Below, piece after piece: positions 40,079-47,830 of a DNA stretch of 64,000 nucleotides. Origin of the DNA: Corynebacterium nuruki S6-4 (GTDB lineage Bacteria; Actinomycetota; Actinomycetes; Mycobacteriales; Mycobacteriaceae). Every line of letters starts with the position of its first letter. The stretch's first letter is position 1. The notes beneath the pieces are model-generated. The model was given only the letters and a program-made list of their open reading frames with translations. It was not told where the DNA came from and ran no database searches. The stretch covers positions 558,001 through 622,000 of the forward strand of contig NZ_CP042429.1 in the NCBI RefSeq assembly GCF_007970465.1, given 5' to 3'. The position numbers were made by a program, and so were the translations under genes.

Positions 40079-40909
40079 GTGACCGACACCTACACCCACG
40101 GCCACGGCGCCGCCGTGCTCGCCAACCACGCCACCCGGACCGCCACAGACTCTCTGGCGGTGGTCCTCCCGTATCTCACCGCCGGCTCCCGGGTCCTCGA
40201 CGTCGGCTGCGGCCCCGGATCGATCACACTGGACCTGGCGGCGATGATCGCCGGTCTCGGCGGCGCGGCGTCCCAGGTGACCGGGGTGGAGAACACGCCG
40301 GAACCGTTGCGTGAGGCCCGTGCGGCCGCCACCTCCCGCGGGATCGCCGCCCGGTTCGTCCCCGGGGACGCCTACCGGCTGCCGTTCCGCGCCGGGGAGT
40401 TCGACGTGGTGGTGGCCCACCAGGTGCTCCAGCATCTCAGCGACCCGGTGGCCGCCCTGTCCGAGATGCTGCGGGTGACCGCCGCCGGCGGCGTGATCGC
40501 GGTGCGGGACGCCGACTACGCGGGCATGTTCTTCTCACCCGCCCCGCCCGGGCTGCGGGAATGGCAGGCCCGCTACCGGGAGATCGCCCACCGCAACGGT
40601 GCCGAGCCGGATGCCGCCCGCCACCTCGTCGGCTGGGCGCTGGCCGCCGGCTGCACACCGGAGCAGTTGACCTTCTCCTGCTCGACCTGGGTGTACACCC
40701 GCAGTGTCGGGGACGCCGCCTGGCTGGCCGGCAGCTGGATCCGGCGGACCGGAGAGGAGCACTACCGTGCCCAGCTCGCCGGACTGCCCGACGTCGGGTC
40801 GGCTGGTGACACGGTCCACCGCATCACCGAAGGGTGGATGGAATGGGCGGAGGACCCGGCGGCGACGTTCGTCATGCCGCACGGTGAGTTGCTGATCCAC
40901 GTCCCCTGA
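40079..40909 (+). CDS. Class I SAM-dependent methyltransferase
   Basis: 276 aa, UbiE/Methyltransferase_11 type. SAM-binding motif I RVLDVGCGPGSITLDLA (about residues 37-53), acidic loop TGVENTPEPL, and GEFDVVVAHQVLQHLSDPVAAL with the post-II/motif III region. The acceptor is unknown; the ~130-residue C-terminal part (WQARYREIAHRNGAEP to WMEWAEDP) is typical of actinobacterial members of unknown substrate. The GTG at 40079 is preferred over the one at 40070 because TAACGT lies 7 bases before it. Confidence 0.85.
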   Translation: MTDTYTHGHGAAVLANHATRTATDSLAVVLPYLTAGSRVLDVGCGPGSITLDLAAMIAGLGGAASQVTGVENTPEPLREARAAATSRGIAARFVPGDAYRLPFRAGEFDVVVAHQVLQHLSDPVAALSEMLRVTAAGGVIAVRDADYAGMFFSPAPPGLREWQARYREIAHRNGAEPDAARHLVGWALAAGCTPEQLTFSCSTWVYTRSVGDAAWLAGSWIRRTGEEHYRAQLAGLPDVGSAGDTVHRITEGWMEWAEDPAATFVMPHGELLIHVP

Positions 40910-40942
40910 GCAGCACTGCTGCTACCTTTCTGTGGAAAAAGG

Positions 40943-40972
40943 GTCACGATCCGGTAACGGGTCTGCTACCGT
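40943..40972 (+). promoter_or_regulatory. Promoter of the GH25 gene with direct repeats
   Basis: -10-like TACCGT (40967-40972) lies 7 bases before the ATG at 40980, predicting a leaderless mRNA. Upstream, GTCACG (40943-40948) and GTAACG (40954-40959) are imperfect direct repeats 11 bases apart, one helical turn. This spacing and sequence recall MtrA-type sites upstream of muralytic genes; MtrA control is a guess. Confidence 0.35.
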
Positions 40973-40979
40973 CGCCGCC

Positions 40980-41744
40980 ATGAGATCCACCTCCACCTCT
41001 CTCACCGCCCTGTCCGTCCTCTCACTCGCCACCGCCGCCTGCCTCACCGCCGCCACACTGCCCGCCGCGGCCGCCGAAGACTCCGCCGGCTCCCTCGGCG
41101 GCGGCGGCGGTGGCACCGTCGCCGGCATCGACGTCTCCAGTCACCAGCACAACGAGTCCCCGGTCTCCGACTGGATCGCCGCCCGTGGCGCCGGCACCGG
41201 CTTCGTGTACGTGAAGGCCACCGAAGGCACCGACTACGTCAACCCGAACTGGATCGGCGACGTCAACCTCGCCCGGACCACCGGCATCCGCGGCGGCAGC
41301 TACCACTACGCCCGTCCCTCGGACGCCCCCGGGGACGCCGCCGCCCAAGCCAACACCTTCGCCACCGCCACCATCGGTTCCCCGGCACCGACCCTGACCC
41401 CCGTCCTCGACCTCGAGGAGAGCGGCGGACTGTCCCCGGAGCAGCTGCAGTCCTGGGTCCGTGACTACCTCAACGTCCTCAAGCTGCGGACCGGACGGGA
41501 CGCGGTGATCTACACGTACCCGAACTTCTGGCGGGACGCGATGGGGGACACCGCCGAATTCTCGGACCACCCGCTGTGGATCGCCGACTACAACGGCGGC
41601 TCCGCCCCGGACCTGCCCGGCGGCTGGGACAACTGGACGATCTGGCAGACCGGCTCCGACGGAACGGTCCCGGGCGTCGAGGGCCCGGTCGACCAGAACG
41701 TCTTCAACGGCGACGCCCAGGGTCTCGACAGAATGCTCGGGTAA
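40980..41744 (+). CDS. Secreted GH25 muramidase (lysozyme)
   Basis: Cleaves the beta-1,4 bond between N-acetylmuramic acid and N-acetylglucosamine in peptidoglycan. A signal peptide (LTALSVLSLATAACLTAATLPAAAAE, cleavage after AAA) and a Gly-rich linker precede a single GH25 domain: GIDVSSHQ with the first Asp, FVYVKATEGTDYVNP, the catalytic LTPVLDLEESGG and PLWIADYNGG near the end. No cell-wall-binding module. 254 aa from the ATG at 40980, which is chosen from the -10 at 7 bases and the start of the signal peptide. Confidence 0.9.
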   Translation: MRSTSTSLTALSVLSLATAACLTAATLPAAAAEDSAGSLGGGGGGTVAGIDVSSHQHNESPVSDWIAARGAGTGFVYVKATEGTDYVNPNWIGDVNLARTTGIRGGSYHYARPSDAPGDAAAQANTFATATIGSPAPTLTPVLDLEESGGLSPEQLQSWVRDYLNVLKLRTGRDAVIYTYPNFWRDAMGDTAEFSDHPLWIADYNGGSAPDLPGGWDNWTIWQTGSDGTVPGVEGPVDQNVFNGDAQGLDRMLG

Positions 41745-41770
41745 CATCGAGGGGTCGAGAATCCCCGATG
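41742..41770 (+). promoter_or_regulatory. -10-like element and small hairpin before the Y/Q-rich membrane protein gene
   Basis: TAACAT (41742-41747) overlaps the muramidase stop. It is followed by a stem CATCG(A)GGGG / CCCCGATG (41745-41754 and 41763-41770) that could end the muramidase transcript or sit in the next leader. Confidence 0.35.
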
Positions 41771-41792
41771 CGACCGAAAGCGAAGTTCCCCG

Positions 41793-42398
41793 ATGAGCAA
41801 CAACTACCCCTACGACAACAACGGGCGTCAGGACGAGACCCGTCAGTACCGTCGGCAGGAGTACGGCCAGGGCTACGACCGCAGCTACGACCAGAACTAC
41901 CGCGACGGGTACCCGCAGCCCCAGTATCAGGAGCAGTACCAGCAGCAGTACCAGGACCAGTACCGGCAGCAGGACAACGGGCCGACACTGCTCGCCGGGA
42001 AGTTCGACCCGAAGAAGGTCGCCGTCAACCTCGTCCTGCTCGGTGTGCTCGCTGCGGTGGTCACCTTCGCCATCGTGCTCATCGTCGACCAGATCATCGC
42101 GCGGATCACCGGGGATCCCGCCCAGGGGCCGGGGCAGGCGGTGATCACCGGGGTCATCGCCGGCATCATCGGCGTCCTCGCCGGCCTGCTCTACGTCCCG
42201 GTCTCCGGGACCGGCAATGAAGGCCTGTTCAATGCGGCGATCGTCGCGCTGACCGTCGCCGCCGCCGTGTTCTACGTCCTGTTCGGCGGGCTGCTCGACA
42301 AGGACTGGACCACGATCCTCACCCTCGCGGCGATCCTGTGCGCCGGGGTCACCGCCTCCGCCGCACCGACCCGGATCGAGGCGGCGCGGGTCCGGTAG
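41793..42398 (+). CDS. Membrane protein with Tyr/Gln-rich N-terminal repeats
   Basis: 201 aa. The first ~60 residues are Tyr/Gln/Asp/Arg-rich with a repeated QYQ(E/Q/D)QY unit (about residues 41-58), predicted disordered. Then four hydrophobic helices follow (about 75-100, 114-137, 145-165 and 172-192) with short loops. No enzyme motif is seen; function unknown. The ATG follows a weak AAGCGAAG SD. The arrangement, a cytoplasmic low-complexity tail on a small multi-helix core, is common in actinobacterial envelope proteins. Confidence 0.7.
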   Translation: MSNNYPYDNNGRQDETRQYRRQEYGQGYDRSYDQNYRDGYPQPQYQEQYQQQYQDQYRQQDNGPTLLAGKFDPKKVAVNLVLLGVLAAVVTFAIVLIVDQIIARITGDPAQGPGQAVITGVIAGIIGVLAGLLYVPVSGTGNEGLFNAAIVALTVAAAVFYVLFGGLLDKDWTTILTLAAILCAGVTASAAPTRIEAARVR

Positions 42399-42449
42399 CA
42401 GGTCCGGCAACAGGGGGCGCAGGCCGGGGGGACCGGTCGGGCCGGGGTG

Positions 42450-42483
42450 TACCATGACGGCATTGCACCGGACTGAAGAAAGG
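42450..42483 (+). promoter_or_regulatory. -10 element and ribosome binding site of the oxygenase gene
   Basis: TACCAT (42450-42455) gives a leader of about 30 bases; GAAAGG (42478-42483) is the SD, 9 bases before the ATG at 42493. An upstream in-frame ATG at 42454 lies inside the -10 and would not be transcribed. Confidence 0.4.
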
Positions 42484-42492
42484 CAACCCTTC

Positions 42493-43503
42493 ATGGCAGT
42501 GACCCCCGACATTCCGCTGATCGATGTCTCCACCTGGCGGTCGTCGGGGCCGGAGGAACGGGCCGTCCTGGCCCGACGGCTGGACCGGGCGATGCAGGAT
42601 TCCGGCTTCTTCATGGTCAGCGGGCACGGGATCGATCCGCAGCTGTCCGCCGACCTGCGCGCCGCGGCGTCCCGGTTCTTCGCCCAGCCGGACGCGGTCA
42701 AGGAACAGTACCGGACGCCGGTCGGCGGTCGCGGGTGGATCCGCACCGGCGACGAGGCCAACGCCTACTACGGTGAGGAGATCGACCCGGACCGGGCCGA
42801 CCTCAAGGAGACGCTCACCTTCGGTCGGGAGCACACCACCGGCGACCCCGCGATCGACGAGGTCTACTTCCGCCCGAACGTCTATCCGGCGGAGGTGCCT
42901 GAGCTGCACGAGCTCGTCCCCGCCTGGATCGGGGCCGCCCGGGCGCTCTACCGGGACCTGCTGGAGATGCTCGCCACCGCACTCGGGCTCGACGAGCAGT
43001 ACTTCGTGGTGCGGGCGGAGAACTCGCCCAACACCTTCAACATCAACCGCTACTCGTCGCTCGGGGTGGTCGGCGCCGCCGGGGAGGACCAGTACCGCAT
43101 CGCGCCGCACACCGACTGGGGGCTGGTGACGATCCTCGACCGCCAGCCCGGCTACGGCGGCCTGCAGGTCCAGACTCTCGACGGGGAGTGGGCGGACGCC
43201 CCCTTCGTCGAGGGCGCGATGACGATCAACATCGCCGACCTGCTCGCCCGCTGGACCGGGGACCGGTGGCGCTCCACGAAACACCGGGTCCTCGCCCCCA
43301 GCGACCGGGCGCCGGGGGAGGAGCTGTACAGCATCATCTGCTTCTGCGAACCCGACATGGACCAGATCGTCGAGCCGCTCGCCCCGCCGGTCGGCGGCGG
43401 CGTCCACTACGACCCGGTGCGTGCGGCCGACTACTTCGACGAGCGGAACGCGGCGGCGAGTGTGGACACCCCCGTCGCCGCCGGTGCCACACTGGAGGTA
43501 TGA
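42493..43503 (+). CDS. 2-oxoglutarate/Fe(II)-dependent oxygenase, isopenicillin N synthase family
   Basis: 336 aa. N-terminal DIOX_N region (IPLIDVSTWRSSGPEERAVLARRLDRAMQDSGFFMVSGHGI) and a C-terminal double-stranded beta helix with the iron ligands: PHTDWGLVTILD (His and Asp) and STKHRVL (second His), followed by an Arg-containing PSDR segment for 2OG. Substrate unknown. The ATG at 42493 is chosen from the SD and the conserved start. The stop overlaps the ATG of the LigD-like gene (ATGA), so the two are translationally coupled, although no functional link is known to me. Confidence 0.88.
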   Translation: MAVTPDIPLIDVSTWRSSGPEERAVLARRLDRAMQDSGFFMVSGHGIDPQLSADLRAAASRFFAQPDAVKEQYRTPVGGRGWIRTGDEANAYYGEEIDPDRADLKETLTFGREHTTGDPAIDEVYFRPNVYPAEVPELHELVPAWIGAARALYRDLLEMLATALGLDEQYFVVRAENSPNTFNINRYSSLGVVGAAGEDQYRIAPHTDWGLVTILDRQPGYGGLQVQTLDGEWADAPFVEGAMTINIADLLARWTGDRWRSTKHRVLAPSDRAPGEELYSIICFCEPDMDQIVEPLAPPVGGGVHYDPVRAADYFDERNAAASVDTPVAAGATLEV

Positions 43504-44789
43504 GCGACCGCGACGACCTCCTGACCGTCGACGTCGCCGGGACACCTGTCCGGGTCACCCACCCGGACAAGGTCATGTACCCGTCGACGGGCACGACGAA
43601 GCGTGACGTCATCGACTACGCCTGCGCGGTGGGGCCCTGGTTCACCGCGCACGCCCACGACCGGCCCGCGGCCCGGCGACGCTGGGTCGACGGCGTCGGC
43701 ACCGCCCGGGACCCCGGCGAATCCTTCTTCGAACGGGACCTGCGCACCGGCGTCGGGGACATGCCCACCCGTGACTACACGCACCGGACGAGGACCGTCA
43801 CCTACCCGCTGGTCAACGACACGGCCACGCTGGTGCGGCTCAGCCAGGCCGATGCCCTGGAGATCCACACCCCGCAGTGGCGGTACGGCCCGCGCGGCGG
43901 GATCCACAATCCCGACCGGGCGGTCTTCGACCTCGACCCCGGGGACGGCGCCGGCCTCGCCGAGTGCAGTGCCGTCGCCCACCTCATCCGGGAGGAACTG
44001 GACCGGCAGGGGGTTGTCACGGTCCCGGTGACGACCGGGAGCCGGGGGATCCACGTCTACGCCGGCCTGTCCGGGCGGCACCGGCCGTCGGTGATCCGGG
44101 ACGGCGTCCACGCCCTCGCCGACCGGCTCGCGGAGGAGCATCCCGACCTGGTGGTCAGTGCGCAGTCGGCGGACCGGACCGGAAAGGTGCTCATCGACTG
44201 GAGCCAGAACGACGGGGTGCGGACCACCTGTGCACCGTACTCCCTGCGCGGACGGCTCCGGCCGACCGTCGCTGCGCCCCGGCGCTGGGAGGAGATCGGT
44301 GACGGGCTGCGCCAGCTGGAGTACCGGCAGGTGCTCGACCGGCTGCTCACCGACGGGGACCCGATGGACGTGCTGCTGACCCCGGGCGACGGCGGGCCGT
44401 CCTTCGTCATCCAGGAACACGATGCCTCCCACCTGCACTGGGACTTCCGGCTGGAGCACGACGGCGTGCTCGTCTCCTGGGCACTGCCGAAGGGGGTGCC
44501 GACCGACACCCGGCACAACCGGCTGGCGGTCCGGACGCCGGACCATCCGCTGAGCTACGGCAGGTTCGAGGGGACGATCGGGGAGGGGAAGGCCGGTGCC
44601 GGGACGGTCCGCATCTGGGATGCGGGCACCTACCGGCTGGACAAGTGGCACGACGACGAGATCTCGGTGACGCTGCACGGTCGGGACGCCGGCGGCCTCG
44701 GCGGCACTCCGGTGGCTGTCACCCTGATCGCCGCAGCCCTGGACGGGGATCCGGACAACTGGTTGCTGCACCGACGTCGGAATGGATGA
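43500..44789 (+). CDS. LigD-like NHEJ protein: polymerase and 3'-phosphoesterase domains, no ligase domain
   Basis: 429 aa. Residues about 10-290 form the archaeo-eukaryotic primase-type polymerase domain of LigD: FDLDPGD holds the metal-binding DxD, with TTGSRGIHVYAGL and VLIDWSQND downstream. Residues about 300-425 form the 3'-phosphoesterase domain: QEHDASHLHWDFRLEHDG, VSWALPKG, YGRFEGTIGEGKAGAGTVRIWDAGTY and WLLHRR. In Mycobacterium LigD an ATP-dependent ligase domain follows; here a TGA ends the gene right after the phosphoesterase domain. It could work with a separate ligase. No ku gene is in this window. Confidence 0.87.
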   Translation: MSDRDDLLTVDVAGTPVRVTHPDKVMYPSTGTTKRDVIDYACAVGPWFTAHAHDRPAARRRWVDGVGTARDPGESFFERDLRTGVGDMPTRDYTHRTRTVTYPLVNDTATLVRLSQADALEIHTPQWRYGPRGGIHNPDRAVFDLDPGDGAGLAECSAVAHLIREELDRQGVVTVPVTTGSRGIHVYAGLSGRHRPSVIRDGVHALADRLAEEHPDLVVSAQSADRTGKVLIDWSQNDGVRTTCAPYSLRGRLRPTVAAPRRWEEIGDGLRQLEYRQVLDRLLTDGDPMDVLLTPGDGGPSFVIQEHDASHLHWDFRLEHDGVLVSWALPKGVPTDTRHNRLAVRTPDHPLSYGRFEGTIGEGKAGAGTVRIWDAGTYRLDKWHDDEISVTLHGRDAGGLGGTPVAVTLIAAALDGDPDNWLLHRRRNG

Positions 44790-44818
44790 CGTATCACCGG
44801 GTGGGGCGTACAGATGGA

Positions 44819-44838
44819 GTAGTTGAACAATCAACTAC
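44819..44838. promoter_or_regulatory. Perfect inverted repeat, candidate operator
   Basis: GTAGTTGA (44819-44826), 4-base spacer ACAA, TCAACTAC (44831-44838). The symmetry and AGTTGA/TCAACT half sites resemble MarR-family operators. It lies 20 bases before the start codon region of the secreted protein gene, between its promoter and its SD. Confidence 0.45.
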
Positions 44839-44857
44839 CAAGACAGGAGCTTTTCCG

Positions 44858-45226
44858 ATGTCCACTCTCCGTACGACCCTGAGCCTCGGCGCCGGCGCCG
44901 TCCTTCTCGCAGCCGGCGCGGCGACCGCGACCGCCGCCGCCGACACCCCCTCCGCCCCCAACTACGGCGGTGGCGCCGTCGTCCCCGGTGGCGGCGACTA
45001 CACCTACCCGGTCCAGCTCGAGGGCCCCACGGTCCACGAGGGGGGGACCACCGCGGCACCGGCACCGACCGCGCCGAACGGCTCGCCGGTCACCGTCCAC
45101 TCCGAGGAAGGCCTGGCCGTCAGCGGTGGTCAGGTGACCTACCCGCGCGAGGGTTACTACCACTGGAGCTTCCAGTCCGAGGACAACTCCTACACCGGCG
45201 TGGTCCTCGTCCGCGTCGTCGCCTGA
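44858..45226 (+). CDS. Small secreted protein
   Basis: 122 aa with a clear signal peptide (TLSLGAGAVLLAAGAATATAAA, cleavage about residue 27). The mature part has a Gly-rich stretch (NYGGGAVVPGGGDY) and then a predicted beta-rich region (PVTVHSEEGLAVSGGQVTYPREGYYHWSFQSEDNSYTGVVLVRVV). No cysteines and no known domain. ATG with GACAGGAGC SD; the frame is open upstream but without a sensible start. The inverted repeat just upstream suggests regulated expression. Confidence 0.7.
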   Translation: MSTLRTTLSLGAGAVLLAAGAATATAAADTPSAPNYGGGAVVPGGGDYTYPVQLEGPTVHEGGTTAAPAPTAPNGSPVTVHSEEGLAVSGGQVTYPREGYYHWSFQSEDNSYTGVVLVRVVA

Positions 45227-45240
45227 CCGGTCACAACCGG

Positions 45241-45546
45241 TCACAACCGGTCGATCGCCTCATCGAGGCGTTCGACCTTGCCGGTGATCTCGCCGGACCT
45301 GCCGGGCCGCAGATCCGCCTTCAGGACCAGTGACACGCGGGGGGAGACTTCGGCGACGGCCTCACAGGCGCGCTTGATCACCGGCATCACCTCGTCCCAG
45401 TCGCCCTCGACCGTGGTGAACATGGAGGAGGTCTCCTGGGGGAGACCCGATTCCCGGATCACCTCCACGGCGCGGGCGACGATGTGGGACATCGAGCCGT
45501 CCGGTTCCGGGGTGGTGGCGGGTGAGATGGAAAACGCGAACAACAT
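45241..45546 (-). CDS. MTH1187/YqgV-family thiamine-binding-type protein
   Basis: 101 aa, UPF0045. The ferredoxin-like fold family is recognisable from FSISPATTPEPDGSMSHIVARAVEVIRESGLPQETSSMFTTVEGDWDEVMPVIKRA. Members bind thiamine or its pyrimidine part and probably act as cytoplasmic thiamine sensors or carriers. The stop of the upstream aminotransferase and this ATG overlap or abut (45546/45547), so this is the second gene of a two-gene minus-strand unit. Confidence 0.85.
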   Translation of the reverse strand: MLFAFSISPATTPEPDGSMSHIVARAVEVIRESGLPQETSSMFTTVEGDWDEVMPVIKRACEAVAEVSPRVSLVLKADLRPGRSGEITGKVERLDEAIDRL

Positions 45547-46680
45547 CTAGAGACCGAGCTTCTCCAGGCCGGCCCGCAGACGCTCGACGGTGCCGTCGAC
45601 GTCCTGCAGCTTGTCGAGACCGAACAGGCCCACCCGGAAGGTGGAGAAGTCCGCGGACTCACCGCACTGCAGCGGGACACCCGAGGCGACCTGGATCCCG
45701 GCCTCCTTGAACTTCGCGCCGGACTTCAGCTCCGGATCGTCGGTGTAGACCACGACCACGCTGGGGGCAGCGCAGTCGTCGGCGGCGATGGAGGCGAAGC
45801 CGTGCTCGGCCAGCAGGGCGCGGACCTTCGTGCCCAGCTCGATCTGCGCGGCACGCAGCTTCTCCAGTCCGTAGTCACGGGCCTCGACCATGAGCTGCGC
45901 GTTGTGGAACAGGCCGTCGGTCGGCAGGGTCGCGTGGTAGGGGGTGCGGCCGGCGCGGTACTCGTCGGCGATGAACAGCCACTTCTTCAGGTCCGCGGCG
46001 AAGCTGGTGGAGGTCGTGGACTCCACGGCCTTACGGCCGGCCTCGCTGAGCATGACGTAACCGGCGCACGGGGTGCCGCTCCAGCCCTTCTGCGGGGCGC
46101 TGATCAGCACGTCGACCCCGTTGTCGGACATCGACAGCCAGGAGGCGCCGGAGGCGACGCAGTCGATGACCAGCAGGCCGCCGACCTCGTGGACGGCCTC
46201 GCCGAGTGCCCGGATGTAGTCGTCGGACAGCTGGATGCCGGCGGCGGTCTCGACATGGGCGGCGATCACGACGGCCGGCTTCTGCTCGCGGATCGCGGCG
46301 GTGACCTCCTCGACGGGGGCGGGCTCCCACGGTGCGGTGGCCCCGGCGCCGGTCTGTGCGGCAGTGAAGACGGTGACGTCGTCGGTGATCTTGCCGGCGT
46401 CGATGATCTGCGACCACCGGTAGGAGAACAGTCCGTTGCGGACGATGAGGGTCTTCTGGTCCGTCACGAGCTGACGGGCCACGGCCTCCATGGCGTAGCT
46501 GCCGCCACCGGGGACGACGGCGGCGTCCGCCGCATCGTAGGTGGTGATGAGGACGTCGAGGAGTTCCTGCATGGAACCGAGGAAACGCTTCGACATGTGG
46601 TTGAGGGAACGGTCGGTGAAGACCACCGAGTATTCCAGCAGTCCGTCGGGATCGATGTCAGCGTGGGGAAGAGTCGTCAT
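45547..46680 (-). CDS. Class V aminotransferase (alanine-glyoxylate / serine-pyruvate type)
   Basis: 377 aa PLP-dependent enzyme. N-terminal FTDRSLNHMSKRFLGSMQELLDVL, cofactor-phosphate region PGGGSYAMEAVARQLV, the Asp that contacts the pyridine nitrogen in VIDCVASGAS and the Schiff-base Lys in ISAPQKGWSGTPCAGY. Substrates not determined. The ATG at 46680 is chosen over an upstream start because the extra 20 residues are not conserved-looking and a CAAAAT hexamer lies 7 bases before it. Two 15-base direct repeats upstream (46728-46763) suggest control by an activator. Confidence 0.85.
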   Translation of the reverse strand: MTTLPHADIDPDGLLEYSVVFTDRSLNHMSKRFLGSMQELLDVLITTYDAADAAVVPGGGSYAMEAVARQLVTDQKTLIVRNGLFSYRWSQIIDAGKITDDVTVFTAAQTGAGATAPWEPAPVEEVTAAIREQKPAVVIAAHVETAAGIQLSDDYIRALGEAVHEVGGLLVIDCVASGASWLSMSDNGVDVLISAPQKGWSGTPCAGYVMLSEAGRKAVESTTSTSFAADLKKWLFIADEYRAGRTPYHATLPTDGLFHNAQLMVEARDYGLEKLRAAQIELGTKVRALLAEHGFASIAADDCAAPSVVVVYTDDPELKSGAKFKEAGIQVASGVPLQCGESADFSTFRVGLFGLDKLQDVDGTVERLRAGLEKLGL

Positions 46681-46727
46681 ACCGGCTATTTTGCCATATG
46701 CCCCCGACGGAATTCCCACCAGACGGT

Positions 46728-46763
46728 GGAAACGTCCCACTCAGCGCCGGATATGTCCCACTC
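46728..46763. repeat. Two 15-base direct repeats upstream of the aminotransferase gene
   Basis: GGAAACGTCCCACTC (46728-46742) and GGATATGTCCCACTC (46749-46763), 13 of 15 identical, start-to-start 21 bases (two helical turns). Relative to the inferred leaderless start at 46680 they lie at about -48 to -83, a usual position for activator sites. Confidence 0.55.
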
Positions 46764-46804
46764 TCTGGAATGCCCGGGCGTGACAGACCGGGCCGGACGC
46801 CGTC

Positions 46805-47335
46805 TCAGGCCGGGGGAGGCGGCAGCTCACCCTCACGGATCACGGTCCCGTCCGCATTGAGCGTGTAGCGGGAGGAGACCAGGCCGGTCGGGTCGGCGTT
46901 CGAGTCGCCGGGCTGCGGGAACCGGTAGTCGACCTGGAGGATGTTGTCCTCGATCCGGAGCACCTGCTGGTTCGGATAGGCGGCCGCGGTGGTCGTGCCG
47001 ATGTAGCGGTCACCGGCGAACAGTGCGACCTGCTGCGGGGAACTTTCGGTACCGCCCGCGGTGTTGATGCGGATCGCGGAGAACGGCAGCCACGGCAGGT
47101 AGGTGGCGGTGTCCGCACCGTCGGTGGTCCACGGGCCGGCCGGTGACGGCGGCGTGAGATCGACGGCCGTCTGGACCGCCGCCTGGTCGTCAGCGGCCAC
47201 CTGTGCAGCTGCCGGGCCAGTCGGATCGGCAGGATCAGCTGTGGTCGTGGCCGTCGTGGCGGCGGCACCTCCGAGCGCGAGGAGTCCTGCGGTGGTGAGT
47301 GCGATGAGCTTCGGATGACGCTGTGTGCGGTACAT
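46805..47335 (-). CDS. LppP/LprE-family secreted protein
   Basis: 176 aa. Signal peptide LIALTTAGLLALGGAAATTAT without a lipobox Cys, so probably secreted or anchored by the uncleaved peptide. The LPWLPFSAIRINTAGGTESSPQQVALFAGDRYIGTTT segment and VDYRFPQPGDSNADPTG match LppP/LprE proteins of mycobacteria and corynebacteria, usually lipoproteins of unknown function. The ATG at 47335 is chosen at the start of the signal peptide; the frame is open far upstream but that is antisense to the DUF952 gene. Confidence 0.75.
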   Translation of the reverse strand: MYRTQRHPKLIALTTAGLLALGGAAATTATTTADPADPTGPAAAQVAADDQAAVQTAVDLTPPSPAGPWTTDGADTATYLPWLPFSAIRINTAGGTESSPQQVALFAGDRYIGTTTAAAYPNQQVLRIEDNILQVDYRFPQPGDSNADPTGLVSSRYTLNADGTVIREGELPPPPA

Positions 47336-47473
47336 GACTTGTCTCCCGTCTGTGGATTCAGTGTCAGTCCTTCCACCGGGGCAACCGGGCCCTGTCAGGG
47401 AGCCGTTACAATGCCCAGCGCATCCCGTAGGTTCGCGACAGGAAATATCCGGCCCGCGCACCGGTCCGGAGGG

Positions 47474-47479
47474 TAGCCT
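47474..47479 (+). promoter_or_regulatory. -10 element for a leaderless DUF952 mRNA
   Basis: TAGCCT lies 6 bases before the ATG at 47486. Confidence 0.4.
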
Positions 47480-47485
47480 GTGCGC

Positions 47486-47830
47486 ATGACGCTCTACCAC
47501 ATCGCCCGGCTGCCGGACTGGCAGGACGCCCTGAAGATCGGGGAGTACCGGGTCTCCACGGCGGGACTGTCCCTGACGCAGGTCGGCTTCATCCACGCAT
47601 CCGCCGCCGACCAGGTCGCGCCCACGGCGGAGCGGTTCTACAAGGACGAGGAGGGTGGCCTCTGCGTCCTGGTCATCGACGACGCCGCGGTACGCCGGGC
47701 CGGGACAGAGATCGTCACCGAGAATGTCGGCGGTGAGCTGTTCCCGCACATCTACGGGCCGCTGCGCACCGCCTGGGTGAGTGAAGTCCGCCCGGCGGCG
47801 TTCACCTCGGACGGCCGGTTCCTGTGGTGA
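47486..47830 (+). CDS. DUF952 family protein
   Basis: 114 aa. LYHIARLPDWQDALKIGEY at the start, GFIHASAADQVAPTAERFY and HIYGPLRTAWVSEV near the end match the DUF952 family. The conserved His residues and Asp suggest a small enzyme, but no reaction is established. ATG at 47486 is preferred over the GTG two codons earlier on the basis of the TAGCCT hexamer. The stop overlaps the GNAT gene. Confidence 0.85.
   Translation: MTLYHIARLPDWQDALKIGEYRVSTAGLSLTQVGFIHASAADQVAPTAERFYKDEEGGLCVLVIDDAAVRRAGTEIVTENVGGELFPHIYGPLRTAWVSEVRPAAFTSDGRFLW

Noticed and set aside
39058..40089. Extension of the penicillin-binding protein frame to about 40089
   Set aside because: The extra part is the exact antisense of the MetX-like hydrolase and lacks signal-peptide character, so the real gene does not start there.
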